This document shows positions 11,110-21,100 of a DNA stretch of 22,521 bases, one piece after another. The translations under genes were made by a program, and so were the position numbers. Below the pieces are notes generated by a model that was given only the letters and a program-made list of their open reading frames with translations, was not told where the DNA came from and ran no database searches. This stretch comes from Isoetes engelmannii (lineage: Eukaryota > Streptophyta > Lycopodiopsida > Isoetales > Isoetaceae), in the NCBI GenBank assembly GCA_011763485.2, contig JAANSK020257163.1:1-22521 (forward strand), given 5' to 3'. Each line of letters starts with the position of its first letter. Positions within the stretch are counted from its first letter, which is position 1.

Positions 11110-11515
11110 TTAAAGGGAAGTGAAATTGAGAAAGTGCAATTTATTTTGACTCATGGGAATGTTCGAAGTATACGCTACATATGTGAGTCCAAACTCTATG
11201 TTCACCAAAGCATTGGCAGCAATAGCTGCCACTTCAATTGCTCTATCGTGTTGTATAGAGTTGGCCCTATGGATGTCATAAGTCATCCTCTGGCCTTCCA
11301 TTGCGATCTCAGTGCTAACTCAACATGCTTCTCTTTGCCATGTCTTCATGTTTGTCCCATCATTCCTTCTTGGCTTCCTCAGATTTAAGTATGACTGAGA
11401 TCAAACTTTTGCTGCCTCATGGAGTCCTCAGCCTCTTCTTACCATTGCTATATCCATCTACGTTGCTAGCGACATTAGGTGTCGAATCTCCATCAGCATC
11501 AATGGAGCCCTCCAT
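11110..11515 (-). pseudogene. possible Harbinger accessory (Myb-like) ORF relic
   Basis: The minus strand starts MEGSIDADGDSTPNVASN at 11515, then has stops and frame changes. Later pieces read DKHEDMAKRSML and MTYDIHRANSIQHDRAIEVAAIAANALVNIE. The charged helical C-terminus resembles the Myb/SANT-like second protein of plant PIF/Harbinger elements, which assists the transposase. It lies just beyond the transposase relic and points towards it, so the two are convergent. The DNA-binding domain itself is not visible and the match is from memory of the family style, so this is tentative. Confidence 0.4.
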
Positions 11516-13040
11516 ATTTTCTTCTCCCCCTAAAATCAATAAACGATAAGAAATCAAATTAATTCTTAACATAATCCATAAGAAACAATCAAACTAGTTC
11601 TTAACCTAATCCATAATTACACGAACTCTATTATGGCAGGAGCTTTTCCATGCCAAATGCATTTCAGAAGCAGAATACTATATAGCATTGCAATAAGCTG
11701 GCTGACAGTTATTACATGCTTTTCTAACTTTAGACAAAGGTGCTTTTCTGACAGTTATTGCATGCTTGGACACTGCCTACTTTTTCAAGGAGGACTATAG
11801 CAGAATATAAAATACTAAGGTCATCAAGGTATTTATAAATAGTCTCATTTAATTTCTTCCTTTTCGTACATACATGCAGACCCAACAAGATCAACAAGAT
11901 AAAATTGTATCTCAAGAAATATTTCTTCTGTGCTTATATTGTATCATGGACCTGAAAGTTTTTCTTTTTCTTTTTTCTTTTTATTTTTTGCCATACCATT
12001 GTATGTAATGTCTAACTCACTAAAAATAAACAACAAAAAGATGCCTTAAAAATAGACAAGATATTAGGCATTTTATTCTTAACGATCTTTTTTTTCGCCA
12101 CTTCCATTTTGCAACAGCAGCATACGACAAAAAGCAACAGCAATAAGCGATCAACATCAGCATGGGGAACAGAGCTTGAAAACGAAGCTACGATTTGCCC
12201 TTCCATCGAATCCATCCCATTTAAGCATCCTTCTATCTTGATCCATTCCATTTTCTCATCCTATCATCTTTTTCTGCTTGAAGCATGCACCAAACTCTGA
12301 GTGATTCTCATCCTATCATTATTTATCTTTTGAGTTGTCTGATTTGAAGCTTGCCTGGCATAGCTCCTTCACCATGAAATAGAGGAGAAAACAAAGACAA
12401 ATTCTTGAGATGGCCATTTTGAGCATTGGGATTATGTGTGCACAGATTAAAAAAAAGGAAAAAATTATGTAAGAGGGGGGAGAAAGATCTAGATGTTCTT
12501 CCTTCCTTCCTTCCTTCCTTCCTTCCTTCCTTCCTTCCTTCCTTTATAAGAGAGATAACTCTTCTAGTGTTAAGCAATTATATGTTGTCTGACTGAAGCA
12601 GAATATATAAATATAGGTGAGAGGCAGATGCTAGAGTATGTCATTCTTCTGTTTTTAACTTTTATAGTGTTGTACCACGGATGAAAGGAGTTTGGAATTG
12701 TAGTTAACAGTGAAAATGATAAAAATCATTCCATATATACAATCGACAATGGAAGAATAAAAGAAAAATGTTTGAAAATTTGATGTTTGGCTTGTTAATG
12801 GAAGGCGGTGAAAAATAAAAATGCAATGGTTTACATGACATTTTGAAGTTGCCCATAAACAACCCAAACAACAAATATTACACCCCTAGTTTAAGTTAAA
12901 TACAAAACATTTTCCTTCTTATGTTCTTATGGGAAGTTATTTGTTTGGGTTGCTCGTTAAATCAGTTATTGGTTAAGAAATCTACTTATGATATTAACTT
13001 AACCAAACATATGAGCACATGTTCAGTTAAGTCAATCTCT
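11516..13040. other. intergenic DNA, no gene recognised
   Basis: AT-rich, with short open frames only. It holds a small direct repeat (CTGACAGTTATTRCATGCTT at about 11702 and 11746), a TTCC microsatellite (12499-12544) and a short inverted repeat (arms CAACCCAAACAA near 12858 and its complement near 12943-12954). No coding or RNA gene is supported. Confidence 0.5.
12499..12544. repeat. TTCC microsatellite, about 11.5 units
   Basis: Perfect tandem TTCC over 46 bp. It is read by chance as a KEGR-repeat peptide on the minus strand, which should not be called a protein. Confidence 0.95.
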
Positions 13041-13257
13041 ACGAAGATTCTCAATTAAACAGCCTCGGGTGATGGTCGTGATGGCATTCCGGTTCGGGTA
13101 CTAAAGACATCGAACAAGCCTCAACATGCTCTGGGCAATATGGGCTTCACTTGTGTGTTGTCTGAATTGGGCATGATACTCTGTCAAATGAAGAACAAAA
13201 TCACGCTAAAAAATACAAAGAATAAGTATGGAAGAAATAATAAGTTACAGACATTTA

Positions 13258-13570
13258 CCCATATCTGGAAGACTTATGGTAAGGAAATGTGGACAAGAGA
13301 GTGCCATCGATATAAAAAACCCAAGCTTTCTGCACAGTGCTGGATACATTGGCAACACAATCCATGCCACTTTTTACTGCCCACTTGAAATTGGCAACGT
13401 AGTCCAGAGGTAAGATCCATCTCCGAAGGTTATGAACATCTTCATTGTAAAAAACTGATGCAAAATGCACTAGTTTCAAGCCCATTGATCCTCTCCGCAA
13501 CAAGATATCCCCTTGGATTGGAGCCCTGAATCAGCCCAAGCAATAGTACACAGAGCAGACCTGCAGCCAT
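13258..13570 (-). pseudogene. acid phosphatase (VSP/HAD class B-like) first-exon relic
   Basis: The minus strand begins at 13570 with MAAGLLCVLLLGLIQGS, a typical secretion signal. A one-base frame change then leads into a frame with EDVHNLRRWILP, KAWVFYIDGTLLSTFPYHKSSRYG and a GGTAAAT splice donor near 13258. Plant acid phosphatases and vegetative storage proteins have NNIRxW..VP and WVFDIDETLLSxLPYY in the same order at the end of exon 1. Here the nucleophile Asp of DxDxT is Tyr (YIDGT), and the stretch between the two motifs is shorter than usual. A weak exon-2 remnant may lie at about 13080-13180 (EAHIAQSMLRL against the usual APALPASLxLY). With the frameshift and lost nucleophile I call it a pseudogene; a sequencing error could explain the frameshift but not the Tyr. 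Confidence 0.55.
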
Positions 13571-14700
13571 TTCACTGTATCTTTTTTCTCTTAGATAGGA
13601 ATCTGTCTTTGTGTCCTTTATATTCGTGATTTTGGCCCTTATCTATATTAGAAACAATAAGCTTTGCTGTCTCTTATCGAAAACTCCCTGCTCTCGAAAG
13701 TTTCTCCTTCATAACTTTATCTGCGAAAATCTTATTAACAGACATGTAGGCCTCCAGCTATAGAAGCCGATCAAACCTACCTCCATGATCCGAAGTAAAG
13801 AAAGCATGTACTGAAACAAAAGGACAAATCTTTGGGGGATCCATGCTTAAGTCTAAAAAGCAAAGAGTTCTCCTTCCAGTAAAAGACCAAGACAAATTAT
13901 CAGCTCTACATTCACCATGCAGGGGCAAAATATGGGCAACAATATAAGACGTTAGAAGAAGGGGGTACATAGTTTACCACATTATCATCATGTACACTAG
14001 CAAGGTGCCCACTGCCACGGTGCACAAGCCCAGCTCTGGAACTGCGAGAAAACATTGCCACCTTCCACCTGACTCCCACAAATCCACACCATCTAACTGT
14101 CCCAAACTGTCGCTCGATGCACAGAAGTCTACAACCGTCTGTAAAGGATATTCCAATATATTTTAAAATAAGAGACCTCTGTCTGCCCCACCCCAAAACC
14201 CCATAAGATTGCCCTGTGGGCAACCCAAAACAAGGTGTTGCGCTCAGAGGGTTGCCCTCCGGTGGCCTAAAAGTGTGTTTGCATGTTCATTTATTTTATT
14301 GTTATGTGTTTTAGATTGTGATCCATTTACCGAACATGGGTTTTTAGTCCACTTTCTGTTCCAACACAACAATGTCTTTTTAAGTGGAAACAAATATAAA
14401 ATGGCCGAAAACAGCACAAGCATGCGGACGATTAATGTTCCCATTATGCACTTTCTTTGATGATTCATTCCTTTGCAACCTCGTGTCTTATGAACCTATC
14501 TATAATTACTCCAGCCACCTTCCAAATTAACAAGTGTAAAACAAACAAAACCATGGCTGTTCTAAATTGGCCAAAGATATAAATCAGACATACAGTTTGC
14601 TGTCTCTGGAAATTGAATTCTTTTAACTTCACTTCCAGGTTGCAGTTGGCCAAAAGATGTGGCTTAAAAAATATTTACTGTCTTCTGTACACTATCTCGT
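13571..14700. other. intergenic DNA, no gene recognised
   Basis: A 103-codon open frame at 13912-14223 (minus) resembles nothing I know and has no supporting context. A perfect inverted repeat, GGGCAACCC at 14218-14226 and GGGTTGCCC at 14249-14257, could form a 9-bp stem with a 22-nt loop. The rest is AT-rich. Confidence 0.45.
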
Positions 14701-14747
14701 CATAAGACAACATATATAATTTTTTTTTCTATTTTTCCATAATAAGT

Positions 14748-14753
14748 TTTATT
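14748..14753 (-). promoter_or_regulatory. possible poly(A) signal of the cyclin gene
   Basis: AATAAA on the minus strand, about 200 nt beyond the cyclin stop codon at 14950, inside T-rich (plus strand) DNA. The spacing suits a plant 3' UTR; the evidence is the hexamer alone. Confidence 0.35.
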
Positions 14754-14949
14754 AATTTTTCTTTTTTTTTTTCACTTTTTCCTTCCTGGTGCAGTCTTGA
14801 TCACGAGATGAACTGATCGATAACCCAGCTGTGTGTTAAGATCAGGAGGACTGATCAGATCAAGTGGTGGTTGCTGTAGGCCAAAGAGACAAAGAATCAC
14901 CTAATCAAACGGAACAAATGAATCAAACAAGAGCATATCAGCATGCTCA

Positions 14950-17160
14950 TCAATCCTCGTCTACATCAACAGGAGCAGGTGCAAGGCTTGCCACAGAAGA
15001 GAACTTAGGACTGGAGTACTTCTTGTGCACAACAGTTAGCTTGCCCTCAGCTGCAGTTCTATGCAACTCAACCATGGATCTAAAACAGCATCTGCATGCA
15101 TTCACAAAATAAAATAAGTGCAGCTTAACAGTATATTTCAGTACCTGGACTTGAAGGATTAACTTACTTGAGCTGTTCTTCTTGATAACCAGAATGGCGT
15201 TCCAAAGTTGTGGTCCAAGAAGGGTATCTCTGTAAGGTGCACTGAGCAGTGTACACTGCTGCTGCAGCTATCAGGGATGGAGGGTACTTCAACATGCTGT
15301 AGTCTACCAGACATAACTCCACGAAAAACAAGGCCAGCATATCCATCTGAACATAATAAGAGAATATATTGTGATCAGTTCCACCTACATATGATAACAT
15401 CCATGGTCTAACAATTCCAGTTTTAATAATCTTTTGCACATAACGTCTCAAGGCTGCACCTGTTGTGTGGATTCTGCTGCCTTCAAACATCTTGTCACAA
15501 ACACAAAAGGTGTCGGCGTTGTCAAGTTGAAAGATATTGTATTCAGCATTTTTTTCTCCTGCAAAACAAGGAAGAGATGAGAATCTTTCAGGTTCACATT
15601 GCATACCTCGAATATAAAGTGATATTCCATTTACTTACCATTGCCAGAACTTCCTCCCTTGTATATGCATTATCAGAAATGAAAACAAAATCTTGAACCT
15701 GGTAACATAATACAGAGCTCAGATAAACAGACAGTAATTCAATCAGTTGTTCATTTGTTTATTGAGACATAAAATAGCTCACCTCAGGAGCCCATATTTC
15801 TTCATATTTAGCAGCAACGAGCATAGCAGTGACTCCCACAAGCTGGAGGTACTTTCGAGCCACGTTTTGTGTCGCCAAGTACCTGTCTATCACATTTGTA
15901 GTCAAGTAAAGGGTCTCTGGCATCAACTTGAACTTCAGATGAACCTGAACCACAAATACTCTGTTAGAATACATATACAGCAACCACCTCAAACATTTTA
16001 AATTGCCTTACTTCAATCAACCAGTCGATCAGAATTCCTCTCATTTTATCGTTTATGTCCAATTGGCGAGACATGTAGTCTGAAGGAACACAGCTTTGAA
16101 TCTGTAACGAAGACAGAAAAGGAGTCAAAACATACCCTCAAGTAAATGATAATGAGAAGGTTTTAACCTCAGCTCTGCGATAAAAGCCATAAATGTCCTC
16201 CACATAATCCACAACTGCTAAGGGATTTCCAACATCTGCTTTGTCGATATCAGAGAAGGATTCTTCTACTTCCATCTCGGCAGCAAAACCAAAAGATGCA
16301 ACCTATGGCAAACACATGCTTTACAAATGTTAAACATGTCAAATAGATCTAATTTGCATCAAATGAAGAGTCCATACCTCGCTACAGGCACTAAGAAGAG
16401 ATGTGAGCGAGCTTTTCTTTGCTGCACGAGATGGATTGTTTCTGTTCCTAGTTATTTTTGCTGGAACAGGTTCACGGTCTTCAACTGGCATCTCATCAGA
16501 TGAGGAGATGCCAGGTTCAGAGGAGTTTGTAATCTCCACATCTTCCAACATTACGTCCTCATTTTCATCAATAATGATCGGTGCATCGGCATCCCCAGTT
16601 TGGGATGCCTTGCTTTTACCCGATTTGCTTGTGCGCCTCTGCTTGTTTCCCCAACCATTTCCATCTTCAGTCTTTACACAGTTTATGTCCCCAGCTTGCT
16701 GTATTCCAGCAGCAGATCGCCTTGTTATAGGTCTTTCTAGTAGTGTTGTTTGTTTCCCAACTTGGGGATTTCTAAAGACAAACGGAAACTGAAAGTTAGA
16801 TGCAACTTATATAAGATTTTGCATTCCAGATTAGAGCATACCTTGCCGTTACAAGATTGCCAATGTCCCCAAGTGCTCGTCTGTTGTTTTGCAGACCTTT
16901 AGCCTGGGCAATTCCTGCCCCTGCTTAACATATCACACAACCACAAAAATTAGACGGATTCTTGAGCTCATACTATACTAAACAGATATGGGATCATTCC
17001 AAACCTTTGGCCTGCTTGTTTTCGTCATAGGCTGCCGCCGTTTGTTGCTGCAAAGAGATAAACGAAGATCAGTTACCTAAATGCAACTGTGGACCTGGAT
17101 CGACAAACCACTTCCAGCATTACTAAAATGTCCTAAATAACTTACCCGGGTTGCATACAT
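14950..17160 (-). CDS. mitotic B-type cyclin, B1 class
   Basis: Eleven coding exons, all with GT-AG introns: 17160-17146, 17047-17005, 16920-16842, 16771-16378, 16302-16168, 16101-16012, 15944-15783, 15698-15639, 15558-15460, 15346-15168, 15079-14950. They join without a break into 461 aa. The product activates a CDK at G2/M and is destroyed by the APC/C. The destruction box RRALGDIGN lies at residues 33-41, in the form typical of plant CYCB1. A charged linker follows. The N-terminal cyclin fold (about 223-355) has [25 protein letters not shown] and KYEEIWAPE; the C-terminal fold follows from about 360 ([14 protein letters not shown]). The tail [18 protein letters not shown] suits plant B cyclins. 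Introns are short (66-113 nt). The start is the first in-frame ATG after an upstream TGA near 17265, but the five-codon first exon should be confirmed with RNA. Confidence 0.95.
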
Positions 17161-17289
17161 GATCACTGTATCCTCTTTTAGGAATAATATGTATGCAAAG
17201 CAGAGTTTGAAATGAAATAAACCAGCTTCTGCGATGTCAAAAGCTTCGCAAATCGGAATCGAGGATCATTTCTCCTTCAAATCCTTATG

Positions 17290-17299
17290 TATATATATA
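17290..17299 (-). promoter_or_regulatory. TATA box of the cyclin B gene
   Basis: TATATATATA on the minus strand, 130-140 nt upstream of the start codon at 17160. This would put transcription start near 17265 and give a leader of about 105 nt. It is the best TATA candidate in the upstream region. Confidence 0.5.
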
Positions 17300-17520
17300 G
17301 AAAAACAGGATGTCCGAGATGGGATATGTATCCAATTCTCTTCCACCGATTAAAGCGCAATGGCCGTAGGAATCGGGCGCTAGAACTTCGGCCTGATTAA
17401 TCCAAACAGCGCAAAATCGTCCCGGATTTCATACAAGGGCCTGGGTTATAATAGAAAGGAAGCCATAGCCAGGACCTTGCTCCACTCCGGCAGTGCTCTG
17501 TTTTAGTGGAGGAGGGACGA

Positions 17521-17705
17521 CACAACGGCCTGTTTGAAAGTTTGGTATATATCGGAGCAACAGGGCAACGGTCACCTTGCCATCTGTGTTGTTCCTTTTT
17601 CTCCATTGCATTTTTTTTTTTTTTTGCCCCCTTGTTTTTTTAGGTAAATTGTCATCATTTGTATTTGGCCTAACTAATGTGGTCATGGCCACCACTTAAC
17701 GGTAC
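17521..17705. promoter_or_regulatory. AACGG cores resembling mitosis-specific (MSA) elements
   Basis: Three plus-strand AACGG cores lie upstream of the cyclin gene: CACAACGGCCT (17521-17531), GGCAACGGTCA (17564-17574) and CTTAACGGTAC (17695-17705). Against the MSA consensus YCYAACGGYYA they score about 9, 9 and 8 of 11. MSA elements bind three-repeat MYB proteins and drive G2/M transcription of plant B cyclins, and they work in either orientation. The third core lies at the edge of a LINE relic and is the weakest. They sit 360-540 nt from the start codon, which is somewhat far. Confidence 0.45.
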
Positions 17706-18130
17706 ACAAACTTCATTTCATTTTCGCAATTAAATGCTCTTTTTTTACGATGAATTGCATTATCCCTCATCTTCCACAGCATGTTGGGTTGGGAGGTTAT
17801 TTTGGAGCACGATATTATATATCTCTTGTATATATCTCTTGTATATACAAGAGATTTATAGTGGCGGTCTTGTGGCCTTGGTGAACAATATTGCAAAATG
17901 CCAGACCAGCTGGCATTCCACAACGTCAAGGGAAGGCCAGCTATGGCGGATCCCCACAGCAAGCGGTGGAGCGAATCGCAAGCACAACACTCCAAAAAAT
18001 GAAGCTTTGTCATGTCGATCCGGTGGTTTTGAGAGCTTTGAGAGCTTTGTCCAGATACATTCAGATCCGCGGTTGTGACCAATGAAGCCCCTTCTGCTGG
18101 GGCATTCCGGCAGGACATAATCGAACATGT
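17700..18130 (-). pseudogene. L1-type LINE C-terminal relic
   Basis: On the minus strand one frame reads KLHFLECCACDSLHRLLWG, LPLTLWNASW and, further on, MLWKMRDNAIHRKKRAF. This order resembles the zinc-binding end (HLFxxC...W) and the W.IWKxRN.xIF tail of plant L1 reverse-transcriptase polyproteins. The catalytic part is absent and frame changes are likely. The fragment bounds the cyclin B upstream region. The match is by motif style only. Confidence 0.45.
17834..17855. repeat. perfect 22-bp palindrome
   Basis: Arms ATCTCTTGTAT and ATACAAGAGAT join without a loop. A partial copy (TATATCTCTTGTA) lies just before it, so the palindrome may have arisen from a short tandem repeat. Confidence 0.7.
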
Positions 18131-18329
18131 GATCCCTGTGACATAATCGAACCTCTGCTTATGTTTCTGCATGATACAAGCTCTTTTGTTATGATCAATG
18201 CATATCCGTGCATCTATCCCAGAATGGAACTAATAGAATGGTCGTGGTTTATGCAGAGCTGTGCTCTTTTAGAATCGTTGTTGTAGATAAGGAAAACATT
18301 TATGCAGCTGTAGAATAGGACGAAAAACC

Positions 18330-18420
18330 ATGCAGCAGATGATGCATGCAAAAAAAAAAAAACCTTGCAAAAATCATGCAGCAGATGAAAAAAACCTTGC
18401 AAAAATGGATGCAGCAGATG
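18330..18420. repeat. decayed tandem repeat, about 32-46-bp units
   Basis: ATGCAGCAGATG occurs at 18330, 18376 and 18409. AACCTTGCAAAAAT occurs at 18361 and 18393. A-runs separate the units. Confidence 0.7.
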
Positions 18421-18473
18421 GCTTCCCCTGCTTCTTAAACAGCTTCTCCTGCTCCTGCTACCAGGATAAGGCC

Positions 18474-18590
18474 TGGACCGGATCTGCTTCTCTTTTGCCG
18501 TGCACAAATTTGGACAATCGTGGAACTTTTGCCAGAGCACAAATCTGGATCGGATCTGCTTCTGTTTTTGCCGTGCATAAATATGCACCG
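18474..18590. repeat. 72-bp-spaced direct repeat
   Basis: TGGACCGGATCTGCTTCT at 18474 and TGGATCGGATCTGCTTCT at 18546 are each followed by TTTTGCCGTGCAyAAAT. The two copies cover about 45 bp each. Confidence 0.75.
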
Positions 18591-18929
18591 TTCTTCCAAT
18601 TTTGAACCCAGCTATAATCCAAGAAGCAATTTCTTTACTTGTCGTTTGCGCCAAAATGCAAGAAAGCTCCCAACATGCATGATGTAGAGGAAAACATGCT
18701 AGAAACAGAGGAAAACAAAAGGCTTCAAATGGGGAGCTATGGCGCAAATAACAGGGAGTACGGTTAGGCAAAGACAGGTGGCAGTTGTGTCAGAATGCTG
18801 ACCCGATTGTTATTCTGGCCTAGAATCATCGCCACGCGGCATCTTCCAATTGGCTTAAAGTTCATAATTGATAACCCACTTTCCTTGACGGATATGAAAC
18901 TGCGAGGGACATTATCATGGCATTACAAA

Positions 18930-20440
18930 ATTTAGAGCCCTGTTGATACACGACATTTGTAACCAATATGCTGATGACATGTTCGTATTTTTTGGAGGCA
19001 TCAGAGGAAAATTTATCAAATGCAAAACAACTTTTGGATTCCTATTCCGTAGCATCTAATTGTTTTCTTAATTGGGGTAAGTGCGTAGCTATTTGGCCAC
19101 TAGATTAATCTCCTCCAGATTATGTCACTTCTTTCCCTTGGACATTGGTGCCAGTTGGGTCCTCGTCAAGGTGTCAGAGTGCGTACCTCGTCCACTAAGA
19201 TATGGGATGAAATCTTTCTTAATTTGGAGCGGGTAGAATTGTAGCTGCCAAATTAGTGATAAGCAGTACTCACATCTATGCTGCATCAGTGTTACTGGTC
19301 CCGAAAGCGAAGTTGACGGAATTATCTAGAATGGTACGTGATTTTGCTTGGGGAGGAAATGAGGAAGGATCAGGTGTTAAAGTAGCCTGGAGAAAATGCT
19401 TGAAGCCTAAATGGAAAGGGGGGCTCGGGTTGTTTGATTTCAGACTTCATCGCAGGATATTGGTATCTAAATTCATGTGGGAAATTCTTCAAGAAGACCT
19501 TAAATCCTCGGGCTTGGAGTTAGTGTACCAGTCATCAACTCATTGCTCCCCATGTGGTAAGATGTGTCAGATAGCAGACCTACCTTGGGTGCTCTTCTAT
19601 AAACTTACTCCTTACAAAGGTGCCTCACCGTTTCTTAAAGGACTATTGAAAGCATGGGAGACAGTGAAAGATCTTTGGCATCTGGACATTAAGAATTGCA
19701 CTTCGGTGTCGATGCCTTTATGGTGGCTACAGGTAGAACCGAATAGAGGAAATGTGCTATTGTTTTCTACCGTGGATAAGAGAATTCACAATAGATGGAA
19801 TGCAGTAGGGATCTCTTACAATGGGGATTGGTACTTCCAGGGTGCACAACGCTCATGGGACTCAAAGGGAGTTTAATTTAACAGCAAGAGATAAAAGAGT
19901 TTGGGATCTGGTTGTTGCTCATATACCTTTATTCGCTTACCCTCAAGTTGATGGTTTTTGCATACCTTGTAAAAATCTGTACAAAAAAAAAGGCATTTTG
20001 TCTCAAAAGCATACAGGATATTGCAACGAAGCAGGTTACTCCTCTCCCCTTACAATGGGGCATAACTCTAGATGAAAATCAGACAATGCAGGTATGGAAA
20101 TGGGTCTGGAAGAGTCACTTGCCGCCATGTGGCAGATTGTACACGGAATGATCAGGATCAACACAGTGGTTAGTAAATTCGGCAAGCACGAGATCTCATC
20201 AGTATGTCCATTGTGTGGCCAGGCAGAGGAGAAAATTGAGCTTGTTTCATCCAATGCAGGGAAGTCCAAGCTATTTGGAATAAAAATAAAGGATATATCT
20301 GAAGTGTCACTGTCGGAGAAGGAGAGTTTCTTAGGTTTATATCCAGTGTCATGGTAGTTATATATGAAAATTGTTGTCAACTTGTGTAAAGCATTATTTT
20401 TCTGATAATATATTTGATCTTTCAACAAAAGGAAAAAAAT
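18930..20440 (+). pseudogene. L1-type LINE reverse-transcriptase C-terminal relic
   Basis: Plus-strand pieces in three frames follow the order of a plant L1 ORF2. The catalytic QYADDMFVFF is at about 18970. A frame change leads to EASEENLSNAKQLLDSYSV and FLNWGKCVAIW (about 18995-19105). Then come 19256-19876 with IYAASVLLVPKAKL, RDFAWGG, VAWRKCLKPKWKGGLG and KWPWR-like text, a shifted frame with TARDKRVWDLV, and the zinc-binding end WKSHLPPCGRL, INTVVSKFGKHEISSVCPLCGQAEEKIE (about 20100-20240). The A-rich text near 20425-20440 may be the tail. The endonuclease and most of the RT are missing, so this is a 5'-truncated dead copy. It differs in type from the LINEs at 500-2820 and 21812-22521. 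Confidence 0.8.
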
Positions 20441-20905
20441 ATTTGTAAGTAATTGGTCGATTATGTAGCCGTAAACCATGGTACTGGTAATTGAACGATT
20501 TATTCTTTTTCAGTCGCCTCAGTTATAAGGAGTCGTGGCGGCGTCGCCACAACCCCGTCCGACAAATACGATGGACAGCCTCTATTTTTCTAGGTTGCGG
20601 CTCCGGCTATGGCGCATTTTCAAGCTTTGACTATGGCGAGCCTTCAAGCCCCGGCAATGTAATCGAGGTTATAAGGTTTCCTCACGTTATTCTGACCATT
20701 GTCAGCGAAGGAGGAACAGATTTTGAAGCCGTAGCTCCTATCCATCTTTGTTATTTGTTGCAAAAACGCCCATGTTCATAATTCTAGTTGCGTGACTTAG
20801 TTGATGAATGGCCCTGCAGATTGTTGATTTATTCTAATGCCAACCAAGAGTCTTAGGATTTCTCTGTCTCTAAAGCACTCTAATATAAGAATAGATCCCA
20901 TTTGC
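20441..20905. other. unassigned segment with a 96-codon open frame
   Basis: An open frame at 20491-20778 (plus) is unusually GC-rich for its surroundings and reads WRRRHNPVRQ and GCGSGYGAFSS. I do not recognise it. There is no intron, domain or neighbour to support it as a gene; it may be repeat-derived or chance. Confidence 0.3.
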
Positions 20906-21100
20906 AGCAAGAATTGATCTTTCTGAAGCAGGAATCGATCTTTTGAAGCAATTCAGACTATAAAGCATAAATTTGTCTAAAAAATGCGAGAATCGATCTC
21001 CTTAATCCTTGTAAATATTTAGTCTTGCAAGAGATAAAAGAGGAAAAATGTCATTTCTTGTTGTTATAAAGCCAAATTCAAGCCCTTTGAAGAAGGAATC
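20906..21100. repeat. short dispersed repeat GAATCGATCTTTTGAAGC-type
   Basis: Copies: GAATTGATCTTTCTGAAGC near 20910, GGAATCGATCTTTTGAAGC near 20931 and a partial GAATCGATCTCCTT near 20990. A further copy was split by the TRIM-like element: its halves lie at 21085-21100 and 21485-21503. Confidence 0.6.

Larger units (their letters stand above)
18131..18929. other. intergenic DNA with short tandem repeats
   Basis: No gene was recognised. Open frames here (for example minus 18214-18771) are low-complexity and cross repeats. Two repeat groups are present: ATGCAGCAGATG with CCTTGCAAAAAT units (18330-18420), and a 72-bp-spaced pair starting TGGAyCGGATCTGCTTCT (18474 and 18546). Confidence 0.5.

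Noticed and set aside
12323-12577. Minus-strand open frame with KEGR repeats
   Set aside because: It is a translation of the TTCC microsatellite and its flanks.
12858-12954. MITE with CAACCCAAACAA inverted ends
   Set aside because: The arms are only about 12 bp and I found no target duplication or extended pairing.
13912-14223. 103-codon minus-strand open frame
   Set aside because: No recognisable domain, no splice context and no neighbouring support; it fits chance in a moderately GC-rich patch.
15164-15604. 146-codon minus-strand open frame as a continuous cyclin exon
   Set aside because: Only its last part is cyclin. The middle is read in the wrong frame and contains an intron (15347-15459); the upstream cyclin exon uses another frame.
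16403-16792. 129-codon plus-strand open frame
   Set aside because: It is the reverse shadow of cyclin B exon 4, which has matching splice sites, correct phase and family similarity.
18361-18420. CRISPR-like repeat array
   Set aside because: Units are few, uneven and A-rich, in plant nuclear DNA; this is a decayed tandem repeat.
18214-18771. 185-codon minus-strand open frame
   Set aside because: It crosses two repeat groups, is rich in low-complexity text and resembles no family I know.
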